64,000 nt of DNA from JBFLVU01 sp964589625 (GCA_964589625.1 CAZPSH010000001.1:1-64000); one strand, 5' to 3'. Counted from the stretch's first letter, positions 15,504 through 26,000 are shown. Numbers and translations: made by a program. Notes: generated by a model not told the origin, from the sequence alone.

Positions 15504-16834
15504 ACGACGGGGAAGGGGGAGCGGAGGGAGGGACCGTTCGCCTGACTCCGGGGCGGATCTTCCGCTTCTGGTATCCGCTGGCCCTGACGTGGCTCATGAT
15601 GTCCATCGAGGGGCCGTACCTGGCGGCCATCCTGGCGCGCCTGGAAAACCCCGTGCCCAACTTGGCGGCCTACGGCGTGGCCTTCGTTCTGGCCATGCTC
15701 TTCGAGTCGCCCATCATCATGCTCCTGAGCGCCTCCACGGCCCTCGTGGCGGACCGGGAGAGCTACCGGCGCCTGAGGAACTTCACCTTTCTGCTCAGCG
15801 GCGCCTCTACGATCCTCATGGCCGCATTGGCCCTTCCTCCCGTCTTCGGGCCCTTCGCCCGGGATCTCCTCGGACTCCCCGAAGAGGTGGCCGACTTGGC
15901 GCACCGGGCCGTCATCGTCCTCCTGCCCTGGCCCGCGGCCATCGGATTCCGCCGATTCTATAACGGGGTGGTGATCCGGAGCGGAAGGACGCGGCGGGTT
16001 GCCGTGGGCACTGTGGTGCGGATCGCGGCCATGGGCGCCTCCATGGTGCTCTTCGGCGTCGTCCTGGGTCTGGATGGGGCGGTGGCGGGCGCCGCGTCGC
16101 TGGCCAGCGGAGTGCTGGTGGAGGCCGTTGCGAGCCGCCTGATGGCCCGCCCGTCCCTGGAGGACCTTCCGGAGGAGGGACCTCAGGGGGAGCCTCCGCC
16201 CACCTACGGGACCATCTCCCGATTCTACTACCCGCTGGCCCTCACGGCTATCATATTCCTGGCCGTCCATCCCGTTGTGACGCTCTTCCTCGGGCGCGGG
16301 CGGCTTCCGCTCGAGTCGCTGGCGGCCCTCCCGGTGGTGAACGGCCTGGTCTTTCTCTTCGGAAGCGCAGGCATTTCCTACCAGGAAGTGGCGATCGCCC
16401 TCATGGGCCGAAGGAAGGAGCACTTTCCCGAGCTCGGGCGCTTCGCGGCCGTTCTGGGGACCGCGCTGGTGGCGCTCTTCGCGTCCATCGTCTTCACCCC
16501 CCTGGCGAACGTCTGGTTCGTGAAGGTCTCGGGTCTGACGGAAGACCTCCTGGCCGTGGCCCTCCCGGCATCGCGCATCCTCGTGATCCAACCTGCCCTC
16601 ACGCTGGCCCTTGCCTTCCTCCGGTCCGTCCTCGTCGTGGACCGGACCACGGCGCCCGCGACCTGGGCCACCGTCGTGGAGGTTTCGGGGATCGTTCTCG
16701 GGTTGAGCCTGGGCATTTTCGCGTGGGACTGGGTGGGGGTGGTGGCGGCGGCGGTGGGTTACGTGCTGGGCCGCGCCGCCGCCACGGTCTACATCGCCTT
16801 CCCCGCCGCCCGGGCCCTGCAGAAAGCCGCTTGA
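15500..16834 (+). CDS. MATE-like multispan membrane protein
   Basis: 444 residues with about 12 hydrophobic segments in two similar halves, each beginning with FWYPLALTWLMM or FYYPLALTAIIF. That repeat is typical of the MATE/MOP exporter superfamily. Substrate is unknown; lipid-linked sugar flipping or drug export are the usual roles in the superfamily. The start codon overlaps the kinase stop (ATGA), so the two are coupled, and the kinase may sense the substrate or the state of this transporter. No ribosome-binding site independent of coupling is evident. Confidence 0.7.
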   Translation: MNDGEGGAEGGTVRLTPGRIFRFWYPLALTWLMMSIEGPYLAAILARLENPVPNLAAYGVAFVLAMLFESPIIMLLSASTALVADRESYRRLRNFTFLLSGASTILMAALALPPVFGPFARDLLGLPEEVADLAHRAVIVLLPWPAAIGFRRFYNGVVIRSGRTRRVAVGTVVRIAAMGASMVLFGVVLGLDGAVAGAASLASGVLVEAVASRLMARPSLEDLPEEGPQGEPPPTYGTISRFYYPLALTAIIFLAVHPVVTLFLGRGRLPLESLAALPVVNGLVFLFGSAGISYQEVAIALMGRRKEHFPELGRFAAVLGTALVALFASIVFTPLANVWFVKVSGLTEDLLAVALPASRILVIQPALTLALAFLRSVLVVDRTTAPATWATVVEVSGIVLGLSLGIFAWDWVGVVAAAVGYVLGRAAATVYIAFPAARALQKAA

Positions 16835-16941
16835 GGAGCGACTCGGTGGATGCAACCCGAGGGGTCGCTGGTGCGTAGACGTTCTTTTCAGACCCCGGAG
16901 CCGTGCCCTTGGTCTGCAGTCGACGAACAGAGGAGCCTGGA

Positions 16942-18471
16942 ATGCGAAGGGTAGAGCGCAGAGACTTCATCAAAGTGGCGGGAACGGGCCTCGGCGCCAT
17001 CGCCGTTTCGGGCCTTTTCTCGGACCGCCTCGCGGCGGATCGGGCTGGTGTGCCCGGCGGGACGGTCCTGGAGGAGCAGTTCGGCGTGGCCGTCGAGGAT
17101 GCGAAAAAGGTATTGGAGGCCGCCCTTTCGCGAGGAGCGGATTTCGCAGAGATCTTCTTCGAGCACACGATCGCCGGCTCCCTGACGGTGGAGGACGACA
17201 TCGTCAAGGAATCCGCCGAAGAGGTCGTTCACGGGGCCGGGGTCCGCGTCCTGAAGGGGCCCCAGTGGGGGTACGCGTACACGAGCGACCTGTCCCTCGA
17301 GGCCATGAAAGGGGCGGCGATGGCCGCAGCCTCGGTGGCTGAGGCCGTGGCGGGCGCCCGAGTGGTGCCCTTCTCTCCGCAGGAGGCGGGGCGCAGGGTC
17401 TATTCCCTCGAAGGGCCGGTGGCGAAGGCCCAACTCCCCGCCAAGATCGCCCTCGTCAAAGAGGCCTACGCAGCCGCCCTGGCCCACGACAAGCGAATCA
17501 TCAAGGCCTCCGCCACCCTGCTCGACGAATGGCAGAGCGTGGCCATCGTCAACAGCGAGGGGCTCCTGGCAAGTGACACGCGGCCCCAAACTCGCCTGAT
17601 CGTCCGCGCCACCGCCGAGCAGAACGGCGAGCGCAGCACGGGGGCGGGGAGCGCCGGCGGGCGGGTGGGCATGGCCTTTTACGGCCAGGAAGGCACGCGC
17701 CCCAAGGATGTGGGCGCGGAGGCCGCCCGGGAGGCGGTCACCCTACTCGGCGCTGTAAACGCCCAGGCCGGCGAACAGGCTGTGGTGCTTAGGCGGGGCC
17801 AATCGGGCGTCATGGTTCACGAGGCCGTGGGCCACCCCCTGGAGGCGGACGGCAATTGGAAAAAGACCTCCATCATGTGGGACAAGCTCGGCCAGACGGT
17901 GGCGACCCCCGTGGTGACGATTTACGACGACGCCACCATCCCCAGCTTCCGAGGCAGCTTGGCCGTGGATGACGAGGGCACCCCCACACGTCCCGTGACC
18001 CTCATCGAAAAGGGAAAGCTCGTCGGTTTCCTCCACGACCGCCTCTCGGCTCGGATCATGAAAATGGAGCGCAACGGCCACGGCCGGCGCGATTCCTACC
18101 GCAGCCCCGCCATCCCCCGAATGTGCAACACGGTCCTGGCCAAGGGGGAAACGCCGCCCGAGGAGATCCTCCGCTCGGTGAAAAAGGGATTCTACGCCCA
18201 GACCTACCAGGGGGGCATGGTGCAGGGTACGGGGAAGTTCACCTTCTCCGTGAACCTCGGATACCTCATCGAAGACGGAAAACTGACGCGGCCCGTGAAG
18301 AACGCCACCCTCATCGGCACCAACGTTCAGATCCTGAAGGACATCGAGATGGTCGGCAACGACATGGACTTTTTCCTGGGCAATTGTGGCAAGGGGGGCC
18401 AGTGGGCCACCGTCACGGCCGGAACGCCCACCCTCAAGATCCGCTCCATGACCGTGGGAGGAAGGGCATGA
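16942..18471 (+). CDS. tldD: TldD-like metalloprotease subunit with a Tat signal
   Basis: 509 residues. TldD pairs with TldE to form a zinc protease that degrades unfolded peptides and matures some ribosomal peptides. The zinc motif HEAVGHPLE (HExxxH) is present, and the C-terminal half carries the conserved GTGKFTFSVNLGYLIEDG stretch. The N-terminus begins MRRVERRDFIKVAGTGLGAI, a textbook twin-arginine signal, whereas the E. coli enzyme is cytoplasmic. The ATG at 16942 has AGAGGAG 7 nt upstream. It overlaps tldE by ATGA. Periplasmic action is inferred from the signal; note that the partner lacks one. Confidence 0.92.
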   Translation: MRRVERRDFIKVAGTGLGAIAVSGLFSDRLAADRAGVPGGTVLEEQFGVAVEDAKKVLEAALSRGADFAEIFFEHTIAGSLTVEDDIVKESAEEVVHGAGVRVLKGPQWGYAYTSDLSLEAMKGAAMAAASVAEAVAGARVVPFSPQEAGRRVYSLEGPVAKAQLPAKIALVKEAYAAALAHDKRIIKASATLLDEWQSVAIVNSEGLLASDTRPQTRLIVRATAEQNGERSTGAGSAGGRVGMAFYGQEGTRPKDVGAEAAREAVTLLGAVNAQAGEQAVVLRRGQSGVMVHEAVGHPLEADGNWKKTSIMWDKLGQTVATPVVTIYDDATIPSFRGSLAVDDEGTPTRPVTLIEKGKLVGFLHDRLSARIMKMERNGHGRRDSYRSPAIPRMCNTVLAKGETPPEEILRSVKKGFYAQTYQGGMVQGTGKFTFSVNLGYLIEDGKLTRPVKNATLIGTNVQILKDIEMVGNDMDFFLGNCGKGGQWATVTAGTPTLKIRSMTVGGRA

Positions 18472-19808
18472 GCGCCAACAGGCAGGATCCCCGGGCCCTC
18501 GCCGAGAGGCTCGTGGAGTTCGGGAAGCGCAAAGGGGCTTCGGACGTGGAGATCTCCATCGAAGAGACGAGGGAATTCCGAGCCGGCGTGAGGGACCAGA
18601 ACGTGGAGAGCCTCCAACAGTCCGACTCCCGTACCCTCTCCCTGCGGGTTTTCGTGGATGGCAGGACGGCGAGCGCCTCCTCCACCGATTTGACCCAGGG
18701 GACCGTCGAGGGGCTTCTGGAGCGGGCCGTCGTGCGAGCCCGGCTGTCGGAGCAGGATCCCTTCGCGGGGCTCCCCGAAAAGGAGCCCTTGGCCTTCGAC
18801 GAGGCGGCCCTCAGGATGTACGACCCTCTGATCTCTGCCTTCCCCGCCCACAAGAAGGTGGAGGCCGCACTGAAGACCGAGGCGGCGGGGCTTAAAGACC
18901 CTCGGATGAAAAAGAGCCTCGGTGCGAACTACGGGTCGGCCGAGCAGACCTTCCATCTCGCCAATTCGCGCGGCGTCTCGGCTTCCTACCGGCAATCCGG
19001 TGTCTGGGCCGGCTGCTATTTCCAGGCGGGGGAGGGGGACAATCTCATCCAGGACGGGTGGACCGACGGGTCCGTCACCGTTTCGGGCCTGATGGCGCCG
19101 GACGCGATCGCCGCCAAGGCCGTCGGGCGCGTGGCGCGCCTCGTGGGAGCGCGCAAAGTGGAGACCCAGGAGGTGCCCGTCGTGCTCGAACCGACGATGA
19201 CGGCGTGGCTCCTGCGCTTTCTCTCGGAGTGCGTGTCGGGCTTCGCCGTCTCGCGCAAGCGCTCCTTCCTGGCGGGAAAGCTCGGGGAGGCGGTCTGCAG
19301 CCCCAAAGTGACCGTCGTGGACGACGGGCTCATCCCCGCCGGTCCCGGAACCCGGCCCTTTGACGCCGAGGGAGTTCCCACGCGCCGGACGCCCATTCTC
19401 TCGGGTGGCATCCTCCAGAACTACCTCTTGGACACCTACCACGCGAGGAAGTTGGGGCTCAAATCCAACGGCCACGCGGGCGGGACCACGAACCTCATCC
19501 TGGAGGCGGGGCCCGCCTCCCCGGAGGAGATCCTCAAGACCGTCGAAAAGGGGCTCCTTCTAACGGGGACCCTGGGCCAGGGCACGGTGGCCACCACGGG
19601 AGACATTTCGGTGGGCGCCTTCGGCCTCTGGATCGAGAAGGGGGAAGTCGCCTTCCCCGTGGCGGAAATCACTCTTTCGGGCAACCTGGGCGAGATCCTC
19701 AAGTCGGTGGAAAGCGTGGGAAACGACCTGGAGTTGCGTCGCGCCGTGGCGGGACCCACCGTGAAGATCGCCTCGCTGACCGTAGGCGGCAGGGCCGCCA
19801 AGGCCTGA
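18468..19808 (+). CDS. tldE: TldE/PmbA-like partner subunit
   Basis: 446 residues. It has the TldE architecture: an N-terminal VEISIEETREFRAGVRDQNV region and a C-terminal GTLGQGTVATTGDISVGAFG region. As in TldE proteins, no HExxxH zinc motif is present, so the active site is supplied by TldD. The start codon overlaps the tldD stop (ATGA), ensuring matched production. No signal peptide can be seen, although TldD next to it has a Tat signal. Folded TldD/TldE complexes could travel together through Tat by hitch-hiking; this is inference. Confidence 0.9.
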   Translation: MSANRQDPRALAERLVEFGKRKGASDVEISIEETREFRAGVRDQNVESLQQSDSRTLSLRVFVDGRTASASSTDLTQGTVEGLLERAVVRARLSEQDPFAGLPEKEPLAFDEAALRMYDPLISAFPAHKKVEAALKTEAAGLKDPRMKKSLGANYGSAEQTFHLANSRGVSASYRQSGVWAGCYFQAGEGDNLIQDGWTDGSVTVSGLMAPDAIAAKAVGRVARLVGARKVETQEVPVVLEPTMTAWLLRFLSECVSGFAVSRKRSFLAGKLGEAVCSPKVTVVDDGLIPAGPGTRPFDAEGVPTRRTPILSGGILQNYLLDTYHARKLGLKSNGHAGGTTNLILEAGPASPEEILKTVEKGLLLTGTLGQGTVATTGDISVGAFGLWIEKGEVAFPVAEITLSGNLGEILKSVESVGNDLELRRAVAGPTVKIASLTVGGRAAKA

Positions 19809-19882
19809 ATCCGGATCCTGGCGGAGGATCCCCGGACGCGCCGGTTCGGGGCCCGCCGCCGCCGCCGATCAGCCGTGGTCAT

Positions 19883-19911
19883 TTGACGAATACACAGCGG
19901 CGTGCTAGCGT
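19883..19911 (+). promoter_or_regulatory. Candidate sigma70-like promoter of the metal-efflux operon
   Basis: TTGACG (19883-19888), 17-nt spacer, TAGCGT (19906-19911), about 24 nt before the ATG at 19935. The -35 is strong, the -10 is weak, as expected for a promoter that needs an activator. Confidence 0.4.
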
Positions 19912-19934
19912 TTAGCGCTCATGGAGTGCTTCAC

Positions 19935-20390
19935 ATGAAGCGAGGCGGGAATGCGGCGGGGGTGTTGGCGGTGACCCTCTGGGGTTTCTGGAGCGCCGCG
20001 CCGCGGGTTTGGTGCAGTGCGCCCGATGGTCACGGCGCCGTGGAATCCCTCTTCTCGGCCTGTTGCCGGGACTCGACCCCCGCCTGTCCTCCCTCCGGAG
20101 ACGTGTCCGCCGCCCACCAGGGGGCTGAGGCCCCTGGCGACCACCCGGCCCCGGGGCGTTCAACGGTGCCCTCGGGTGACGCCGGCTGCACGGATACCCT
20201 CCTTCCCTCGGCTCTCTCCCGGCCCGATCGCGGCCCGATCCTCCCTCCGCCCGCGTGCGACGCAGGATTCGGGATCGGCGGCGGGACGCCGTCCATTGCG
20301 GTCCGTGCCGGCGGCACGGGTCTCCTCCGTCACCTTGGGGATCTCTCTCCGCCGTCCTGCAGAGGATTTCAGACCTCCCTCCGGATCTAG
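19935..20390 (+). CDS. Small secreted Cys-containing protein leading the RND efflux operon
   Basis: 151 residues from the ATG at 19935. A signal peptide (MKRGGNAAGVLAVTLWGFW..) is followed by WCSAPDGHGAVES, a CC pair and CTDTLL. The pattern of a Cys, a DGH-x-AVE motif, a CC pair and a later C-x-D recalls short secreted proteins often found at the head of CzcCBA-type operons, whose function is unknown to me; periplasmic metal binding or sensing is inferred. The rest is Pro/Gly-rich with no recognised domain. An 8-nt-loop-free hairpin lies between it and the next gene. Confidence 0.55.
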   Translation: MKRGGNAAGVLAVTLWGFWSAAPRVWCSAPDGHGAVESLFSACCRDSTPACPPSGDVSAAHQGAEAPGDHPAPGRSTVPSGDAGCTDTLLPSALSRPDRGPILPPPACDAGFGIGGGTPSIAVRAGGTGLLRHLGDLSPPSCRGFQTSLRI

Positions 20391-20421
20391 CCGGCTCCTG
20401 CACCGTTTAGGTGTTCCCGCG

Positions 20422-20445
20422 CCCGGGGGCTACGCGCCCCCCGGG
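20422..20445 (+). other. GC-rich hairpin between the secreted protein and the efflux channel gene
   Basis: CCCGGGGGC (20422-20430) pairs with GCCCCCCGGG (20436-20445), with one bulged C and a 5-nt loop. No T-run follows, so it is more likely a message-stability or attenuation element than a full terminator. Confidence 0.5.
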
Positions 20446-20471
20446 ATGGACCCCGGTCACAGGAGCGTGGA

Positions 20472-21752
20472 ATGAGCCGGATGGGTTGCGTGCCCTTTCT
20501 TTGGATCTCCTTATTGGCCTCTGTTTCGCCGGTGGCGCAGACCCCTTCAATTGCGGAGCCTGGAAGAGCGGTCACTCTCGAAGAGTGCAAAGGGATCGCC
20601 CTCCGGAACAGCCCCAACCTCGCCTCGGCCTCCGCGGCTCTCCGGGCGGCCCGTGGGGCGGCGCGGCAGGCGCGAGCCCTCTCCAATCCTACTCTGGAGG
20701 TCGGCCGCGACGATTTCGGCGGCGAGGGCCCCTCCATCGAGAGGGCGCCGCTCGAAACGCTCGGCTTCTCCCAGACGGTTCGTCTCGGCGGGAAGCGGCG
20801 AGCGGATGCGGAGACAGCCGATTTCGCGGAGGCGGTGGCGGCGGAGGAATTCCGCCGGCAAAGGCTGGACCTTCTGGCCGAGGTGGAGCGTGAGTTCGCA
20901 CGCTTGCTCGGCGCGCAGGAGCGTGAGCTGCGCGCCGCCGAGAATCTGGCGACCGCGCGCGAAGTCTACGCCGCGGTCCTGTCCCTCGTGGAGGCCGGAG
21001 AGGCGTCGGCCATCGAGGGCCTGAGAGCCCAGAACGAAATGGACCTGGCGGAGATCGACCTGCGCGCGGCGGAACAAGCGCGTGCCGAGGCGAGGAGCCG
21101 GCTTGCCGGCGTGCTAGGAATGAAGGCGGCGGGCCTCGGCTCCGCCGCGGGAGATCTCCCCGAAAGCGCCGGAGTGCCCGACGAGGCCGCGGTTCTCTCC
21201 GCCCTGCAGGCGCTCCCGGACCTGGGCCGGCGGAGGGAGGAGGCCAGGCGCCTGGAGGCCTCCCTCCATCGGGCCAGACGGGAGGCGATTCCGGATCCTA
21301 CCCTTTCCCTTGGGATGAAGCGCTACACGGCCACGAAGGAAAAGGCCTATTTTGCCTCGCTTTCCCTCCCCCTCCCCCTCCTGAACCGAAACCGCGGGGG
21401 GGTCATCGAGGCCTCCGCGAAGCTGGACCAGGGCCTTTTGGACATGCGCGCCGAGGAGATCCGCCTGAGGACCGCCGCGTCCGGAGCGCTTTCGGCGCTT
21501 CGGAGTTCCTGCGGAGAGGTGGACGCGCTTCGGGAGCGGGTCCTTCCCAACGCCGAAAGGATCTACGCGGCCGTCCAAGAGGGCTACCAGCGGGGCAAGT
21601 TCAGGCTCCTGGACGTCTTGGAGGCCCGCCGGTCACTGGCGGGCCTCCGGCTCCGCTTCGTGGACGCCCGTGTCCGACTCAGCCTGGCAAAGACGGATCT
21701 GGACCGCCTGACCGGAACCGATGAGCATGAGATGGAGGAGAAAGCCCCATGA
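20472..21752 (+). CDS. Outer-membrane efflux channel, TolC/CzcC family
   Basis: 426 residues with a signal peptide ending around SPVAQT. The two outer-membrane-efflux repeats are visible: ALRNSPNLASASAALRAARG near the N-terminus and the second repeat starting about residue 240, rich in coiled-coil heptads. It would form the outer-membrane duct of a tripartite exporter with the next two genes, to which it is coupled by ATGA. AGGAG precedes the ATG at 20472. The C-terminal RLLDVLEARRSLAGLRL motif is typical of the family. Metal specificity cannot be read from this subunit. Confidence 0.9.
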   Translation: MSRMGCVPFLWISLLASVSPVAQTPSIAEPGRAVTLEECKGIALRNSPNLASASAALRAARGAARQARALSNPTLEVGRDDFGGEGPSIERAPLETLGFSQTVRLGGKRRADAETADFAEAVAAEEFRRQRLDLLAEVEREFARLLGAQERELRAAENLATAREVYAAVLSLVEAGEASAIEGLRAQNEMDLAEIDLRAAEQARAEARSRLAGVLGMKAAGLGSAAGDLPESAGVPDEAAVLSALQALPDLGRRREEARRLEASLHRARREAIPDPTLSLGMKRYTATKEKAYFASLSLPLPLLNRNRGGVIEASAKLDQGLLDMRAEEIRLRTAASGALSALRSSCGEVDALRERVLPNAERIYAAVQEGYQRGKFRLLDVLEARRSLAGLRLRFVDARVRLSLAKTDLDRLTGTDEHEMEEKAP

Positions 21753-23065
21753 ACGGAACGACGTGGCCGAAGGCCCTCCTGATGTGCCTCGCGTGCGCAA
21801 CGGCGCTCTCTCTCTCGTCCGGGTGCGGGGGCGGGGGAGTACCCGCCGGCCCGCAACACGCGCCGTCCAGCGCGCCTGAAGCGGAGCCCTCGGACCTCGA
21901 TCGAGCCGTGGAGGACCTGAAGGCGGAGATTTGCGAGCACGAAATCCCGGCCTACACGTGCGACGAGTGCCGCTACGAAGTTGGGGTGGCGAAAGTGCCC
22001 CGCGAACTCCTGGATCCCGCGCAGGGGGGCATGGTGGAAACGGTGCGGGCTCAGGCGCGCGACGTGGGTGGTGGCAAGGACCTCAACGGGGAGGTCCGAC
22101 TCGACGAGGAGCGGGCCGTGTACGTCGGCCCCATGGTGCCCGGCACGGTCAGGAGCATCGGTGTGGATCTGGGTGGGCGGGTGTCGGAGGGGCAAGTCCT
22201 CTACCAGGTGGACAGCCCGGAGTTCCGCCGGGCCAAGGCGGATTACTCCCGCTCGGCCTCCACCCTGGATCTCGCCCGGGCGACGGAGCGGCGGGAGTCC
22301 GACCTTTTTGCGAAGGGGATCTGCCCCGAGCGGGACCTCCTCGAAGCCCAGGCCGCCCTTCGGACGGCCGAGGCCGAGCATCGGGCGGCGGCCGGGGAAC
22401 TGGCCAGCATGGGGCTGACGGAGAAGGACCTCGCGACTCTCGCCAAGCGGCCCGATGCCTCCGGGCTCATGCCGGTCCGCGCCCCTTTCTCGGGGGTCGT
22501 CCTCAAGCGGTCCCTGAGCCTTGGGGCCCTGGTCCATCCAGGCGACCGGGCGCTCCTGCTCGCCGATACGTCGCGGATGTGGGTCCAGACCACTTTGTAC
22601 GAAAACGAGTTCGCCGCCCTCGTGGCGGCCCCGCCCGGAGATCCCGCCGCGGCGGAGGTCACCCTCGCCGGCTATCCGGGGCGGGTCTTCAAGGGGCGGG
22701 TCGAAAAGGTCGGCGGAACGATGGACGAGACCACCCGCACGGCCATCGCGAGGGTCGTTGTGGACAATCCGGACAACCTCCTTCGGGCGGGAATGTTCGC
22801 CCGCGTGAAAATCAGGCTCGAAATTCGTGGAGGCCTCGCGCTTCCCGAGGATTCCGTCCTCGAGGACGAGGGACGCTCCTTCGCTTTTGTCCACCTGGAA
22901 GGCCCGTACTACATCCGCCGGCCCGTTACGCAGGGGAAGAAAGAGGGCGGGTGGGTGGAGATCCTCGCCGGGATCTCGCCTGGGCAGACGGTGGTCTCCA
23001 AAGGGGCTTTTCTCCTGAAGTCGGATGTGCTGCGCTCGAAAATGGGCGCGGGCTGCGCGGACTAA
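21749..23065 (+). CDS. RND periplasmic adaptor with N-terminal Cys/His motif (CzcB-like)
   Basis: 438 residues. The N-terminus is a signal peptide with a possible lipidation Cys (LSSGC). Residues about 62-85 contain CEHEIPAYTCDECRYEVG, a C-x-H and C-x2-C cluster seen in heavy-metal RND adaptors, which presumably binds metal. The lipoyl-type halves flank a coiled-coil hairpin (residues about 150-215), followed by a beta-barrel domain. It links the inner-membrane pump to the TolC-type channel. The start overlaps the channel gene stop (ATGA). Family is clear; the metal is not. Confidence 0.88.
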   Translation: MNGTTWPKALLMCLACATALSLSSGCGGGGVPAGPQHAPSSAPEAEPSDLDRAVEDLKAEICEHEIPAYTCDECRYEVGVAKVPRELLDPAQGGMVETVRAQARDVGGGKDLNGEVRLDEERAVYVGPMVPGTVRSIGVDLGGRVSEGQVLYQVDSPEFRRAKADYSRSASTLDLARATERRESDLFAKGICPERDLLEAQAALRTAEAEHRAAAGELASMGLTEKDLATLAKRPDASGLMPVRAPFSGVVLKRSLSLGALVHPGDRALLLADTSRMWVQTTLYENEFAALVAAPPGDPAAAEVTLAGYPGRVFKGRVEKVGGTMDETTRTAIARVVVDNPDNLLRAGMFARVKIRLEIRGGLALPEDSVLEDEGRSFAFVHLEGPYYIRRPVTQGKKEGGWVEILAGISPGQTVVSKGAFLLKSDVLRSKMGAGCAD

Positions 23066-23075
23066 GGTGAATGCC

Positions 23076-26000
23076 ATGGATGCATACTTCGGGTGGATCC
23101 TCCGCAAAAGATGGTCGGTCCTTCTCTGCACCGCGCTGGCGGCCGTCCTGGGTGTTTTGGCCTGGGTGCGCCTCCCCGTGGACGCCTTCCCCGATGTCAC
23201 GAACGTTCAGGTCATGGTCCTCACGAAGGCCCCGGGGCTGTCTGCCCTGGACGTTGAGCAGCGGGTCACGCATCCCATCGAACTGGTGATGGGAGGGCTC
23301 CCCAAGGTCACGCAGGTTCGCTCGATTTCCCGGGCCGGGCTCTCGCAGGTGGTCATCGTCTTCCGAGACGGTGTGGACCCTTACTTCACCCGGCAGGTCG
23401 TCTTCGAGCGCCTCCAGGGGGCGCGCCAGGAACTGCCCCCTGGAGTCGAGCCCGAATTGGGCCCCCTGAGCACGGGTCTCGGCGAAATCTTCCAATACAC
23501 CCTGGAGGGCGAGGGCTTTTCCCCGATAGAGAAGCGGAGCCTGCAATCCTGGCTGGTGGCGCCGAGGCTGAAGAACGTTCCGGGAGTCACCGAGGTGAAC
23601 AGCTTCGGCGGGGAGGTAAAACAGGTCCAGGTCGTCGTCATGCCCGAGCGCTTGGTGAAGTACGGCCTCACCCTCCGCGACGTGATGGAGGCGTTGGAGG
23701 AGAGCAACCGGAACGCCGGGGCCGGGTACATCCTCAAGGGATGGGAGCAGATGTACATCCGGGGGATCGGCCTTTTCGGGAGCGTGCAGGACGTGGGCGC
23801 CGTGCCCCTTCTTGCCAGGGACGGGAACCCCGTCTATCTGCGGGACCTCGCGGAGGTCCGTGTGGGGCCCCAGGTCCGCCAGGGGGCGGTCACCCGCAAC
23901 GGGAGAGGGGAGACCGTGTGCGGAATGGCGATCATGTTGCGCGGCGAGAATTCCAAGACGGTCGTATCGGCTGTGAAGGCGGCGGCAGCAGAGCTTCAGA
24001 AAAGCCTCCCCGAAGGGCTGCGCCTCGACGTCTTCTACGATCGGACGGCCCTCATCGAGGCGTGCATCAAGACGGTGACGGATGCGCTCCTGGAGGGAGG
24101 CGTCCTGGTCATCCTCGTCCTCCTGCTCTTCCTGGCCGAGTTCCGGACGGCGGTGATTGTCGTCGCCTCCCTTCCCATCACCTTCCTGCTCACCTTCATC
24201 GTGATGAGCGCCCTGGGCCTTTCCTCAAACCTCATGACGCTCGGCGGAATCGCGTTCTCGGTCGGCATGGTCGTGGACGCCTCCATCGTGGTGGCCGAGA
24301 ACGCGAGGCGCCACCTTTCGGAGAACCGGGACCCGGCGCGGAGGGGATCGATCCTGGTGAAGGCGATGGCGGAGGTGGCCAGGCCCGTGAGCTTTTCGGT
24401 CCTTATCATCGCCCTGGTCCTTTTGCCCCTGTTCACCCTACAAGGCCTCGAAGGAAAGATGTTCGCACCCCTCGCACTCGCGCTCCTCATCTGCCTCCTC
24501 GTATCGATCGGCGTCGCGATGGTCGTCGTTCCTGCGCTCTCGTCCGTCCTGCTCCGCCAAGTGGAGGAGAGGGAGTTCAAGGGGGTGCGCAGGTTCCACG
24601 AGGGATACCTGGCGCTTCTGCGGAGGGCCATGGACCATCCAAAGGTCACCTTCGGCGCCGCTCTCGCCGTGCTTGCGCTCTCGCTCGCTCTCGTTCCATT
24701 TCTTGGTTCAGAGTTCATGCCCCTCCTGGACGAGGGCTCCATCGCCGTCAACGTGGTGAGACTCCCCAACGCCTCCCTGGAAGGCTCCGTGGCCGTGGCT
24801 ACGATGCTGGAGAAACGCATTTTAAGGTTCCCCGAGGTCGAGACGGTCGTCAGCAAAACCGGGCGCGCGGAGATTTCGGAGGACCCCATGGGGCCCGAGC
24901 AGACCGACCTTTTCATCATGCTCAAGCCCCGGAAGGAGTGGAAGAGCCGCCGGTCCAAGAGCGAACTTGTGGAGGCTTTGAACAAGGACCTCGCTAAGGT
25001 CCCGGGCATCCGGCTGTCCTTTTCCCAGCCCATCGCCCTGAGGGTGAACGAGCTGGTTTCGGGTGTGAAAAGCGATCTTGCCGTCAAAGTCTTCGGACCA
25101 GACCTCTCGGTGCTCAAGGCCTTCGCGGACCGTGCGGCCGCCGACATGGGGAGCATCCGAGGATCCAGGGATGTGAAGGTGGAGCAGGTTTCAGGGATGG
25201 CCGAGGTTCAGGTCTTGCCCGACGCGGAAGTCCTCGCACGGCACGGCGTGCGGATCGGGGCGGTGAACGACCTCCTCGAGGCCGCCTACGCGGGAAAGAC
25301 CGTCGGGCGTTTCCTCGAGGGGGACCGGAGGTTCGACATCGTCGTGCGCTACCCGGAAGGGGCCCGGGCCGACCTCGAATCCCTGGCAAGCCTCCTGATC
25401 CCAACCCCCGATGGCGGGCGCGTCCCCCTTGGCCAAGCGGCCGCCATCCGGGTTTCCGAGGGTCCGATGCAGGTGAGCCGGGAGCGCGGAATGCGGAGGG
25501 TCGTCGTGGAAGCCAACGTGCGGGGGAGGGACCTCGGTGGATTCGTCCGGGAGGTGCGGGAGCGCCTGGCCCCAGCCGTTCAAGCCCTGCCCCCGGGTTA
25601 CTTCGTGGAATATGGCGGCCAGTTCGAGAACCAGCAGCGCGCCATGAGACAGCTTGCCGTCGTAGTACCCATGGTCCTCTTCCTGATTCTCTTTCTGCTG
25701 TACTCCGCGCTCGGGACCTCGCGCCACGCACTTCTGGTCCTCCTGAACCTCCCGTTTGCCCTCGTGGGCGGGGTCGTCGCGGCCACGTTGTTCCGAATGA
25801 CCCTCTCCGTGTCCGCCGCCGTTGCCTTCATCGTCTTGCTGGGCATCGCGGTACAGAACGGCGTCGTCCTGGTCGCTTTCTTCAAGCAGCTTCGCGAGAA
25901 AGGGCTCCCCTTGGCGGAGACGGTCACGGAGGGGTGTCGCCTGCGGTTCAAGCCGCTATTCATGACGGCGCTCGTGAGCTTCATTGGCCACCTGCCCATG

